A stretch of DNA of 47,884 nt from Formivibrio sp. (GTDB lineage Bacteria > Pseudomonadota > Gammaproteobacteria > Burkholderiales > Chitinibacteraceae): assembly GCA_031291275.1 (NCBI GenBank), contig JARLJJ010000649.1, forward strand, positions 1-47,884. Direction: 5' to 3'. The notes below the pieces were generated by a model. It was not told the DNA's origin. It was given only the letters and a program-made list of their open reading frames with translations, and searched no databases. The position numbers and the translations under genes were made by a program. Shown here piece by piece: positions 8,934 through 19,894 of the stretch; the stretch's first letter is position 1; the number at the start of each line of letters is the position of its first letter.

Positions 8934-10255
8934 CTAGTTCATGGCAGAAAGTGACTTTGGCCGAGCTAATTCAGATAAAGCATGGCTATGCTTTTAGTGG
9001 AGAGTTCTTCTCAGACAGCGGCCCTGGAGATGTTTTAATGACACCGGGCAACTTTGCTATTGGTGGCGGCTTCCAGTGGGGAAAACGCAAATACTATAAT
9101 GGGCCGGTTGCCCCTGAGTATGTACTTCATCCGGGCGATTTGGTCGTGACCATGACTGACTTAAGCAAAGAGGCTGACACGCTAGGTTACTCAGCGATTG
9201 TGCCAACCAGCCCAGAAAAGCTGCTTCACAATCAACGCGTAGGAAAGGTCTTAAAGCAAAGTAACGCTGTTGCTTTAAAATATCTTCACTGGCTTATGCG
9301 ATCTACCGATTACCGGAATGAAGTACTGGCCACTGTAACCGGATCGACGGTAAAGCACACTTCCCCAAGCAAAATTTTGGGCTATAAATTTTTACTTCCG
9401 CCACTGGGTGAACAACAATCTATCGCCAGCGTTCTGGATTCTCTCAGCAATAAAATCGAACTTAACCAGCAGATGAATGAGACGTTGGAGGCGATGGCGC
9501 GGGCGGTTTTTAAGGATTGGTTTGTCGATTTCGGCCCCACCCGCTCCAAAGCCGAAGGCCGCCCCCCCTACCTCGCCGCAGACCTCTGGTCCCTCTTCCC
9601 CGACCGCCTGGATGATGAAGGCAAACCGGAGGGGTGGGCAATGCAGACGCTAGGTGACATATTCAATATCGGAATAGGTAGGACACCACCCAGGAATGAA
9701 GCAGTGCATTTCGTGCCTATTGGTGCCGGACATACATGGCTATCTATTAAAAATATGGGTGGCCTAAATATTTGGGCTTGCCGCTCAGACGAAAATCTCG
9801 CACGCCAAACTGTCAAACGGCTAAACATCCCCGTTGTGCCAGAAAACACCGTGGTCGTGAGTTTCAAATTGACCGTTGGTCGGGTGGCTATAACATCCCA
9901 TCCTATGTGCACAAATGAGGCGATTGCTCATTTGGTACGACCAGAAGCTTCCCCATTTGGTCCATTTTATACTTATCTGTACATGGCCAATTACGATTAC
10001 GGTCAATTAGGAAGCACATCGTCAATAGCGACAGCTGTTAATTCAAAGTCAATTAAGAGCATTAAATTTTTGAATCCGGGAAAAGCGTGTCTGAATGCCT
10101 TCGAGGATATGGTTACACCAATTTTCTTAAAAATTCGGACGAACTTGATGGAAACAGGCACCCTCGCTGCCACCCGCGACCTCCTCCTCCCCAAACTCAT
10201 GTCCGGCGAAATCCGGGTGCAAGATGCCGAAAAGGCGCTGGCGGCGATGGCATGA
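8930..10255 (+). CDS. hsdS: type I restriction-modification system, specificity subunit (HsdS)
   Basis: A 441-residue DNA-recognition subunit. It has two target recognition domains (about residues 1-180 and 225-410). Each is followed by a conserved helical spacer: LNQQMNETLEAMARAVFKDW with FVDFGP near residue 185, and ETGTLAATRDLLLPKLMSGE near the end. It sets the bipartite target sequence for HsdM and HsdR. The ATG overlaps the Fic stop codon, and the last codons overlap the next small gene. The target cannot be predicted from sequence alone. Confidence 0.93.
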   Translation: MTSSWQKVTLAELIQIKHGYAFSGEFFSDSGPGDVLMTPGNFAIGGGFQWGKRKYYNGPVAPEYVLHPGDLVVTMTDLSKEADTLGYSAIVPTSPEKLLHNQRVGKVLKQSNAVALKYLHWLMRSTDYRNEVLATVTGSTVKHTSPSKILGYKFLLPPLGEQQSIASVLDSLSNKIELNQQMNETLEAMARAVFKDWFVDFGPTRSKAEGRPPYLAADLWSLFPDRLDDEGKPEGWAMQTLGDIFNIGIGRTPPRNEAVHFVPIGAGHTWLSIKNMGGLNIWACRSDENLARQTVKRLNIPVVPENTVVVSFKLTVGRVAITSHPMCTNEAIAHLVRPEASPFGPFYTYLYMANYDYGQLGSTSSIATAVNSKSIKSIKFLNPGKACLNAFEDMVTPIFLKIRTNLMETGTLAATRDLLLPKLMSGEIRVQDAEKALAAMA

Positions 10256-10383
10256 GCACACCAAAATCCGGCGAACTGGTCCTCTACCAAACCGAGGAGA
10301 ACCGCGCCGCCATCCAGCGCCGGGCCACCCTGGGCTTGCCTTTGCCAACCCCAGCGAAACCGGCCAAACTGGCAGCGTTATGA
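10252..10383 (+). pseudogene. 43-codon ORF, probable N-terminal remnant of a RhuM-like gene
   Basis: A short ORF whose ATG overlaps the hsdS TGA and whose TGA overlaps the next ATG. The first half (SGELVLYQTEENRAAIQRRA) resembles the start of RhuM/virulence-associated proteins, which often sit in type I RM loci. The rest (PLPTPAKPAKLAAL) does not match. I read it as a deletion or frameshift remnant kept because it bridges translation between hsdS and the following gene. An alternative is a real small linker peptide. Confidence 0.45.
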
Positions 10384-10688
10384 ACGCCAACCTGGAACGC
10401 CACCGCGCCGAAATTGCCGCACTCTGCCAGCGCTTCCATGTGCGCCGGCTAGATTTGTTCGGCTCCGCCGCACGCGAGGCTGATTTTGGGCCAGGCTCTG
10501 ACTTTGACTTTCTAGTCACCTACGAAGCCGCCCACGCCACCCCGGCACTGAGCGATTATTTCGCGCTGCGGGATGCGCTTTCAGCCCTGCTGGGCCGCAA
10601 GGTGGACCTCACCATGGCCTCCGCCCTGCGTAACCCGTTCGTGCGCGCCGCCATCGAAGCCTCCCGGTTGCCGCTGCATGGAGCGTGA
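10380..10688 (+). CDS. mntA: MntA-like minimal nucleotidyltransferase antitoxin
   Basis: A 102-residue DNA polymerase beta-type nucleotidyltransferase. The motif LFGSAAREADFGPGSDFDFL gives the G-S-x9-D-x-D metal and nucleotide site. In HepT/MntA systems the MntA protein AMPylates the HEPN toxin HepT and neutralises it. The start overlaps the previous stop (ATGA), and the stop overlaps the start of the hepT remnant (10678). Since the partner is truncated, MntA is probably an orphan antitoxin here. Confidence 0.85.
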   Translation: MNANLERHRAEIAALCQRFHVRRLDLFGSAAREADFGPGSDFDFLVTYEAAHATPALSDYFALRDALSALLGRKVDLTMASALRNPFVRAAIEASRLPLHGA

Positions 10689-10824
10689 CCCGCACAGCTT
10701 CCTGTGGGACGCCAGAACCAGCGCCGATGCGATTGTGCGCTATACAGCCGGTAAAACCGAGGCCGCTTATCTGGCCGATGATATGCGGCGGGCGGCAATG
10801 CTCATCAGACGTTTCCGCCGTTAA
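10678..10824 (+). pseudogene. HepT-like HEPN toxin, truncated
   Basis: The 48-residue product MERDPHSFLWDARTSADAIV... matches the N-terminus of HepT/DUF86 HEPN toxins (typically about 110-120 residues). It breaks after AYLADDMRRAA, where the family continues with V-E-R-Q-F-E-x-I-G-E-A. The rest of the helical bundle, including the Rx4-6H RNase motif, is missing. The toxin is therefore expected to be inactive while the upstream antitoxin remains intact. Confidence 0.75.
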
Positions 10825-10843
10825 AATCACAGGGGTCTGAGGC

Positions 10844-11407
10844 ATGGAATTCTGGGATGCGCTAACCGGTTTGGGTACATTAGCGTTGGCGATAGCAACT
10901 TTCATCGTCATCAAGCAGACTGTTGCCGTTCGCAAAGATGATGAGCGCCACCATCAAGAGCAATTTCGCCCGGTTTGCGTTTTGGTTCGGCCCAGTTTTA
11001 GTGACCCCCGAAGTCCTGGAAACCAAATTATTATTAACAACCCAAATAGCAAAATAAATCACGATAAAGGCCTACTTCACCTAACTCCGTCACTTCGAAA
11101 TATTGGCTCAGGTCCAGCACTTAATTTGAGAATAAGCGTTCGGTTGCTGGATATGGATGGGCTTCGGCTCAAGCAATATGAATTACCTCCGCTGGCGCCA
11201 AAAGAGACTATGTACCAGGATACTCGCCTAGCGATTCCAATTGAATTATCTGAAAAATTTAACCCAACAGATTTTGCCTCAATGGAGGGTCAAAGATGGG
11301 AGATTATTTTGGAATATGAGGATGTATTCGGAAACAGCTTCCATTCCATTCATCGGAAACCTCCGGCGGAACCCTGGGTCAGTGTACATACTGGCCGGTA
11401 CACATAA
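10844..11407 (+). CDS. unknown membrane-anchored protein in the RM locus
   Basis: A 187-residue protein with one N-terminal membrane segment (ALTGLGTLALAIATFIVI, about residues 6-23), a charged helix (VRKDDERHHQEQFRP) and a beta-rich soluble domain. I do not recognise the family. Similar small anchored proteins appear as extra genes in type I RM loci. It lies 20 bases after the hepT remnant and 39 bases before hsdR on the same strand. It could be a membrane sensor or simply cargo. Confidence 0.7.
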   Translation: MEFWDALTGLGTLALAIATFIVIKQTVAVRKDDERHHQEQFRPVCVLVRPSFSDPRSPGNQIIINNPNSKINHDKGLLHLTPSLRNIGSGPALNLRISVRLLDMDGLRLKQYELPPLAPKETMYQDTRLAIPIELSEKFNPTDFASMEGQRWEIILEYEDVFGNSFHSIHRKPPAEPWVSVHTGRYT

Positions 11408-11446
11408 CCATTGTAGGCAGCAAGACATGCCCCTGAAAGCAGCGCT

Positions 11447-14611
<3,165 letters not shown>

Positions 14612-15153
14612 CCAACCGGTAAGTTATTAGCCCTCTAAAACGGCACGAGCATTCATGGAAAACGTAATTCTTATCCTGTGCAAAAGCTTAAACGGTTCCG
14701 CGATCTCGCAAATGACCTGGAAATCGCACATTTTTCTCTGTCAATCGCGCAATATGAGGCTGAATACGTCGAAATGCGCCTAGAATTACGCGTAACCGAA
14801 GCTTATTGTGATGAAGATTTTTACCTGAATTATCGAAATTTATTATATTTCAATATGTTAAGTGGTTGCCCCGCCTAATCGTGCAGGCACCAGCCCATCG
14901 GGCAATCCCTCGGGTAGCGGCAACGCCGACAACGGCGGCAGAAAACAGAAATAGATTGCCGCCACTCAGTTAACCTCGTGCCCAATTGGGAGAATAAAAA
15001 TTGTACGTGGACAATAAGTAAAACATAGATAAGGGGTTTCGCTAAACTACCTCAAAACTTGTAAAATTTTTGGAATTCGAGACTTTTCCGGTTGCGGGGC
15101 GGAAACGTAATGCGTAAGTTAAAGAATATTTTATCAAGCGAGACGAACAGACA
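14612..15153. other. intergenic stretch, no firm gene
   Basis: A GTG-started 66-codon frame at 14678-14878 is possible but has no family match or ribosome binding site. Directly after it one frame reads PPNRAGTSPSGNPSGSGN and ends at a TAG near 14950; this looks like the C-terminal tail of a lost gene. From 15000 on the DNA becomes AT-rich and probably holds the promoter of the lipoprotein gene. Confidence 0.35.
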
Positions 15154-16140
15154 ATGAGTATTAAAAAGATTTTCAAGCACAAGTGTCACTCATTGAATTT
15201 CACTGCAATTTTATTCGCTCTAATTTTGTCAAGTTGTGCGGAACAAAATCCGCCAACAACTGAAGCAAACTTTGAAGCGCTGCAATTAAGTTTTAAGGGC
15301 GGCGATGCCGACTTAACTTGCGGCCTTAGCTGTGCTTCCAAATACGGGTCGATGCGGCCATCACTTAAAGAGGATTATAATAGTCAAAATTGGAGCGATC
15401 TCTCCGTCCGCATTCTTGAGGTTGGCTTCAATAATAATCAATCTTGGTTCTATCTCGCGAGTGCAGCTGAGGGATTGGGATACATTGATGCCGCCAGAAT
15501 TTATTACAATGAGGTCCTTCAATCTCCGCGCTGCGATGCAAACTTCATTAATGTTTGCGATAATATCGATGTCACCAAAATTGCGGAAAATAAGGCCATG
15601 GCTCTGGGCAATGAATCAAGTCAGGCAACTAATGCATCTGTACCGGCACCTCCAGCATCAACACATGATAATGTATCTCCTGTAAACCAAAGTCAGTCCA
15701 TCGAAATATCAGAATCGATCGCAAATTCAACAGAAATTTCGAGCGCACCGGCACAACGGAATGAAATTAAATTAGTCGGAGACGAAGGAATTCTAGAAGT
15801 ACCGGTCCTAATTAACGGCGTACTCCCATTAAACTTCACAATAGATAGCGGAGCTTCCGACGTCAGTATACCTGCCGATGTTGCACTTACCCTTACCCGA
15901 ACTGGAACCTTACAATCATCGGATTTTATTGGGACCCAAACATATACTCTTGCCGATGGATCGACAGTACCGTCACCCATTTTCATTATCCGAAGTTTAA
16001 AAGTAGGAAATCACGTGATTACTAATATCAAGGCAAGCATTTCCACCGTTAACGGACCTTTGTTGCTTGGACAAAGTTTTCTTAGCAGATTTAATTCATG
16101 GTCCATCGACAATGGCCGCCAAGTCTTAATCCTGAAGTAA
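15154..16140 (+). CDS. lipoprotein with retroviral-type (clan AA) aspartic protease domain
   Basis: A 328-residue exported protein. The N-terminus has a basic start, a hydrophobic core and lipobox LSSC with Cys28, so it should be a lipoprotein. Residues 35-150 hold a helical, possibly Sel1/TPR-like part with paired cysteines (C56/C60, C127/C135). A Ser/Pro/Asn-rich linker follows (about 150-200). Residues 205-328 form a single-domain aspartic protease fold with FTIDSGASDVSIP (catalytic Asp231) and the closing GPLLLGQSFLSRF, as in bacterial gag-like proteases of the TIGR02281 type. Such domains act as homodimers. The gene is AT-rich compared with its neighbours and next to a phage-type replication gene. 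The substrate is unknown. Confidence 0.85.
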   Translation: MSIKKIFKHKCHSLNFTAILFALILSSCAEQNPPTTEANFEALQLSFKGGDADLTCGLSCASKYGSMRPSLKEDYNSQNWSDLSVRILEVGFNNNQSWFYLASAAEGLGYIDAARIYYNEVLQSPRCDANFINVCDNIDVTKIAENKAMALGNESSQATNASVPAPPASTHDNVSPVNQSQSIEISESIANSTEISSAPAQRNEIKLVGDEGILEVPVLINGVLPLNFTIDSGASDVSIPADVALTLTRTGTLQSSDFIGTQTYTLADGSTVPSPIFIIRSLKVGNHVITNIKASISTVNGPLLLGQSFLSRFNSWSIDNGRQVLILK

Positions 16141-16368
16141 TTTTTTCATTCTTTGCTGAAAGATTCATCTGATCGATGATCATCAAGGATTGGCCGTTGG
16201 AAAAGCAGGCATATTTTCTGCATTACCAGAAATGGTTTTGACACCGCCGAAGGCAATGAAAGCAAGTTCGGGATCAAGCACCTAGACCGACTTCATGTGC
16301 CAGTTGCAGCAGAAGCGGTGCAGACGTCAGTTCAACTTGCGCAAACAGTTGAGGTGACGCCCTGATAC
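16141..16368. other. short intergenic with a C-terminal gene scar
   Basis: One plus-strand frame ends at 16365 with SKFGIKHLDRLHVPVAAEAV and a further QTSVQLAQTVEVTP tail. It lacks a start and reads as the end of a deleted gene; I do not recognise it. The HUH initiator gene ends immediately beyond on the other strand. Confidence 0.3.
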
Positions 16369-16965
16369 TTACCGTTTACAAACCTTTGGCAGTTCAGACG
16401 CACCGTATTCCCTAACTCCTTTCGGTACGTTACCTTTTTGCTGGTCCTTACCAAGATAGTGTGCCCGTTTACGAACTTGTTTTATTTTTGACTCAAACTT
16501 TGCCTGTTGTTCAAGCAATTTTTCACCTTCTTTCTTGGATGAAGGGCGATCTATCCTAATCTGATATGGAATGTTTTGATCATTAAAACTACCGCAGTGG
16601 TTGATCAGTCCGGGTTCTTGGCTACCGATAATGTTCCCCCAGATATTTTTAGCATTTTCTAAAATACCACCCACGCGTTGTGTGAGATTTCCATTCACCA
16701 GAGCTGCAACGTGATAGTGGGGGTTTTCACTGGTTTTTTGTTCTCGGCACCAAATATTCTGGTTTTCAATACCATGTCTTGTCAACTGTTCTTTTAATCG
16801 CGTTTGAAATTCTGAGAACTCATCATTTTTTCCGTTGTGTGGATGATCGTTGGGAAAACGAACATCGTATCGGAAGAATGTAACTTTACTGTGTTTGTCA
16901 ATCATATGTTCAAGTCGTTCATCGAACTTTTCGTTGATCTTCGTATAATCTTTTATAACTGTCAT
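16369..16965 (-). CDS. HUH rolling-circle replication initiator, inovirus Gp2/YagK-YfjJ type
   Basis: A 198-residue protein with the hallmarks of inovirus Gp2-like replication proteins: FFRYDVRFPND (motif I), NPHYHVAALVN with the metal-binding H83-x-H85 (motif II) and AHYLGK with the nicking tyrosine Y170 and K173 (motif III, YxxK). Such enzymes nick one strand and start rolling-circle replication of filamentous phages and satellites. AAGGA lies upstream of the ATG. The full motif set suggests activity. No coat, assembly (Zot) or other inovirus genes are nearby, so it may be a satellite or remnant. Confidence 0.85.
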   Translation of the reverse strand: MTVIKDYTKINEKFDERLEHMIDKHSKVTFFRYDVRFPNDHPHNGKNDEFSEFQTRLKEQLTRHGIENQNIWCREQKTSENPHYHVAALVNGNLTQRVGGILENAKNIWGNIIGSQEPGLINHCGSFNDQNIPYQIRIDRPSSKKEGEKLLEQQAKFESKIKQVRKRAHYLGKDQQKGNVPKGVREYGASELPKVCKR

Positions 16966-17317
16966 GTCTTCAATCCTTATTGGGTCAATTTAAGTCACGC
17001 CCATAATATGTAGGAGAATATAAAAAATAATTTGAATCTTCTATTATGTGGTCATTGCGAATCATGATTATAATAACGACATCAATGATAATGAGGAAAA
17101 TAGTATTTCTAATCGTAAGGTTGAAAGTACTGATTGAAATACTCGTGGAGTTAAAAATAGTTTTAATAATACATATTTTAATATTTGCATTATTACTATT
17201 ATTAATATTACCCAATACCGGGTAATTCATAAAAAATAATTATCAGATGTTGCTGACTATTTTTGAATGACATGTGCCGTTTATCGGGCAACGAAAGATG
17301 CGAGACTTAATTAAATA
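16966..17317. other. strongly AT-rich region, candidate rolling-circle origin
   Basis: This stretch behind the HUH gene is almost only A and T between 16990 and 17230. A reading frame on the minus strand is low-complexity (Ile/Asn/Ser) and not credible. At 17203-17211 lies TAATATTAC, identical to the nick-site nonamer of geminivirus origins. It runs into a 7-bp inverted repeat, ATTACCC (17207-17213) and GGGTAAT (17220-17226). The position next to a Rep gene makes a double-strand origin possible, but the match can be chance in such AT-rich DNA. Confidence 0.3.
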
Positions 17318-17347
17318 GCTTGAGCATTTTCAGCTCAAGCCATTTTT
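17318..17347. terminator. hairpin terminator between the Rep region and the zinc-ribbon gene
   Basis: A perfect 8-bp stem, GCTTGAGC (17318-17325) and GCTCAAGC (17333-17340), with a 7-nt loop. A T-run follows on the plus side (17343-17347) and an AT-rich stretch on the minus side. It lies 8 bases beyond the stop of the minus-strand zinc-ribbon gene and is a good terminator for the DUF932 operon. Confidence 0.65.
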
Positions 17348-17354
17348 CAGTTTC

Positions 17355-17720
17355 CTAGAATTCAAGGCCACATTCTGTGCATTTGTAAAGCCGAAGGATG
17401 CTCTTATCAATCTCCGTGCCGACAGCGTGCCCGGTGATTGCGCCCCGGGCAAAGCCGAAGATCGCTCCACCAATCGTTCCGGTGATCGTGACCGGTGAGC
17501 GCCTATCGAGTTCACTGGATATAGCGGCACCACTGACCGCCCCAGCCTTTGAACCGGTGAGGCCAGCGGCGATAATGGCACCGAACACGCCACCAACGAC
17601 AATCCCCGCCTTTCGAGCGGTGGATTGCAATTGGCAATGGTGCGAGCCGCATTTGGGGCATACTGCCTGCAACGGTTGATCGATCTTCGTGTCATCCATG
17701 GACCCTTCGAAGTGTTCCAT
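17355..17720 (-). CDS. zinc-ribbon protein with glycine-zipper membrane segment
   Basis: A 121-residue protein. The N-terminal half of a zinc ribbon (CPKCGSHHC) and a C-terminal half (YKCTECGLEF) flank a Gly/Ala-rich hydrophobic middle (GIVVGGVFGAIIAAGLTGSK and a second GTIGGAIFGFARGAITG stretch) of the glycine-zipper kind. The two cysteine pairs probably come together to bind one zinc. The ATG at 17720 follows a GGTGGG and begins 5 bases after the DUF932 stop; a TTG at 17729 overlapping that stop is an alternative. Function unknown. The pairing with DUF932 suggests a plasmid or phage accessory role. Confidence 0.7.
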   Translation of the reverse strand: MEHFEGSMDDTKIDQPLQAVCPKCGSHHCQLQSTARKAGIVVGGVFGAIIAAGLTGSKAGAVSGAAISSELDRRSPVTITGTIGGAIFGFARGAITGHAVGTEIDKSILRLYKCTECGLEF

Positions 17721-17725
17721 GCCGA

Positions 17726-18901
17726 TCAACCCACCCTATCAAAAAGGCGCTTGGCCCGTTGTTCGAGATCTAGCCGTCCATCCTGGTTGTCGCGACGTCT
17801 TGCCATGGCTGTCAGCCCTTGAACAAAGTCGAAGACACTCTCTGGCAAATGTCCCTCCTCACGTAGCACCGTCTCAATGATCTTAGCGCAGTCGGCTTTG
17901 CCAAAACCTTGGTTTTTGAGGAACACGTGCCGGTCGTCATCAGTGCGGGCGACAATGGTCTCCCTCGCCGCCTTCACGCCGGCAACGAAGCTCTTGGCAC
18001 TCGAGTTCGCGAAGGTCTCCAAGGCCGGAGCGACTTCGTGGGCAAATCGGTTCCCTGCATATTTGCTGTGCCGGATAACGATTTCCTCGAACCCCTCAAC
18101 GCCCCATAGGTTTCGGTTCTGACAAACTCCCCGGAGATAGAAGCTGGCGATGCCGAGTGTCTTGGAGCCCACTTCGGAATTCCAGCAATAAAACCCCCGG
18201 AAGAAGAGGTCAGGCGAGCCATCAACTAGCTTGCCCGCTTCGATTGGGTTTAAGTCATCCACCAAAAACATGAACACGTCGCGGTCACTGGCGTACAAAG
18301 TGGTGGTATCAGCCGTGATATCGACATGTGGGTTATAGGTCGAGGTTGACCAATCTAATGCGCCAGGCACCTTCCATCGCGTGTCGCCAACGCCGTTACC
18401 AGCAATCTGCTGGACGGCGCTAACCAGTTCATGGTCGAAGATGCGGCCATATTCCGGGCCGGTTGCGGCCCTAAGCTCCTGACGGCCATCATCAAGTTCG
18501 AGGATTTTAACCTGTTCAGACCGCTGGTGGGACAGTCCGTATTGCAGATTGATGCCGGCAAGCGTGGCGGGCGTATCGCGAAGATAACCTGCTGGCGCGC
18601 CGACCAGGCTACATAATTGGCCAAAACTCCAATGCGTGGGCGCCAGAGGCGTATCGCTGCCCGGCAAGATGACGGTCAGCGCATCTGCCTGGTCCGGTGA
18701 GGCTTGGACGCGAACCTCACGGCTTCCCACAGTGCGTGTGCGGGAGCGCTCCGCCCGGGATGACACGGAAGCGAAGAGCGTATCCAAGTCGAGATAGCGC
18801 TCGTCTGCGGGGCGGGAATACCATTCCGAGGCGACGCGGCTGTTCCGCTCGCCGTTGTAAGGGTCAACTTTAAACGGAGATATGGTGTCGATGGCATTCA
18901 T
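17726..18901 (-). CDS. DUF932 phage/plasmid-like protein
   Basis: A 391-residue protein of the DUF932/TIGR03299 family, common on plasmids, ICEs and phages of Proteobacteria and without a settled function. Typical features are the THWSFGQLCSLVGAPAGYL segment, FDHELVSAVQ, the SDRDVFMFLVDD stretch, FYCWNSEVGSKTLGIASF and the basic NRNLWGVEGFEEIVIRHSKY. The start at 18901 is preceded by AAGGA at good spacing; an upstream in-frame codon at 18928 is less likely. It forms an operon with the zinc-ribbon gene. Confidence 0.88.
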   Translation of the reverse strand: MNAIDTISPFKVDPYNGERNSRVASEWYSRPADERYLDLDTLFASVSSRAERSRTRTVGSREVRVQASPDQADALTVILPGSDTPLAPTHWSFGQLCSLVGAPAGYLRDTPATLAGINLQYGLSHQRSEQVKILELDDGRQELRAATGPEYGRIFDHELVSAVQQIAGNGVGDTRWKVPGALDWSTSTYNPHVDITADTTTLYASDRDVFMFLVDDLNPIEAGKLVDGSPDLFFRGFYCWNSEVGSKTLGIASFYLRGVCQNRNLWGVEGFEEIVIRHSKYAGNRFAHEVAPALETFANSSAKSFVAGVKAARETIVARTDDDRHVFLKNQGFGKADCAKIIETVLREEGHLPESVFDFVQGLTAMARRRDNQDGRLDLEQRAKRLFDRVG

Positions 18902-19234
18902 ATGTTCGATCCTTAGGGTCGAGCGCATGCGCCTAGCAGTGGCCAGGTGTGGATGCGCTGCTTGTTAGGGGGATGACCAAACGCGGGACGTTGATCGAAC
19001 AAATAATATATGTCTGACGGGAGATGAACGGCGGAGCCGGAGCGTGTCCTGATTTCGGTGGAGTGGGTCAACTCGGCGCAAATTATGCCCGGCAGTGAAC
19101 CGGCGTTCAATGTCCGTTTTTCCAGATGCCCCGCGAGAACCGGCCTGGCCGCTTTCGGCCCTTGATGGTGTGCTGGTTGTTCACGCGGTGATTTAGGTTG
19201 TTGGGCGGCTGCGGACGTGGCGCGGGACCGCCGC
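18902..19234. other. intergenic region between DUF932 and ubiX, left side
   Basis: No supported gene on either strand. It should carry the DUF932 promoter (minus) near 18905-18960. The sequence changes here from mobile-element genes to a metabolic cluster, so a boundary may lie in this stretch, but I see no direct repeat marking it. Confidence 0.4.
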
Positions 19235-19245
19235 TTGTCATACAA
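19235..19245. promoter_or_regulatory. candidate GntR/FCD operator before ubiX
   Basis: TTGTCATACAA, the exact reverse complement of the TTGTATGACAA found before the molybdenum hydroxylase genes. It is a palindrome (TTGT-N3-ACAA) of the size bound by FCD-type GntR regulators. It lies about 60 bases before the ubiX start, where it could overlap the promoter. The regulator gene is at 19891-20628. Confidence 0.65.
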
Positions 19246-19303
19246 TCATATCGGATGGTAAAAACATAACAGTGAGCCGCACGGCCGGTGAGGAAGCAGC
19301 ATT

Positions 19304-19894
19304 TTGGAACAGCCATCAAGGAAGCAGCGTATTGTTATTGGTATAAGCGGTGCCTCGGGTGCCGTTTATGGCGTGCGATTGCTGGAGCTGTTAAAAGATA
19401 CCGACATTGAAACGCACCTTGTCATCAGCCGTGCTGCCCAGATCACCATCGCCCATGAGATGCGCCGCAAGATTGCCGAGGTGACCGCCCTGGCCGATGT
19501 CGTGTATGGTTCGGATGATATTGCTGCCGCGATTTCCAGCGGGTCTTTCAAAACGATGGGAATGATCATCGCCCCCTGTTCGATGCGCAGCCTGGGTGAA
19601 ATCTCCAGCGGTGTTACAACATCACTGTTGACCCGGGCGGCTGACGTGGTTTTGAAGGAGCGGCGGCGGCTGGTATTGATGGTCCGAGAATCGCCGCTGC
19701 ATCTGGGGCATTTGAAATTGATGGTGGCGGCCACTGAGATGGGTGCGATTATTTCTCCGCCGGTGCCGGCGTTCTATGCGCAGCCCAAATCCGTGGATGA
19801 TGTGGTTGACCATACCGTAGGACGGGTGCTGGATTTATTTGATATTGAGCTTGGCGTGGTGAAGCGCTGGAAGAGTATCGAGCCGAACCGCTAA
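19304..19894 (+). CDS. ubiX: UbiX-type flavin prenyltransferase
   Basis: A 196-residue enzyme that joins dimethylallyl phosphate to reduced FMN to make prenylated FMN, the cofactor of UbiD decarboxylases. FMN- and phosphate-binding motifs are seen: GISGASGAVYG (residues 13-23), PCSMRSLGEISSG, and MVRESPLHLGHLKLM. The start is TTG at 19304 with GAGGAAG upstream. Its stop overlaps the stop of the convergent regulator gene (TAA/TAG share two bases at 19892-19893). The presence of the ubiD gene nearby makes it the dedicated cofactor supplier of this cluster rather than a ubiquinone gene. Confidence 0.93.
   Translation: MEQPSRKQRIVIGISGASGAVYGVRLLELLKDTDIETHLVISRAAQITIAHEMRRKIAEVTALADVVYGSDDIAAAISSGSFKTMGMIIAPCSMRSLGEISSGVTTSLLTRAADVVLKERRRLVLMVRESPLHLGHLKLMVAATEMGAIISPPVPAFYAQPKSVDDVVDHTVGRVLDLFDIELGVVKRWKSIEPNR

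Noticed and set aside
14678-14878. A 66-codon GTG-started frame after hsdR
   Set aside because: No ribosome binding site, no family resemblance and no operon overlap; kept only as a note in the intergenic entry.
16985-17230. An 81-codon minus-strand frame in the AT-rich tract
   Set aside because: The product is low-complexity Ile/Asn/Ser with no ribosome binding site and follows from base composition alone.
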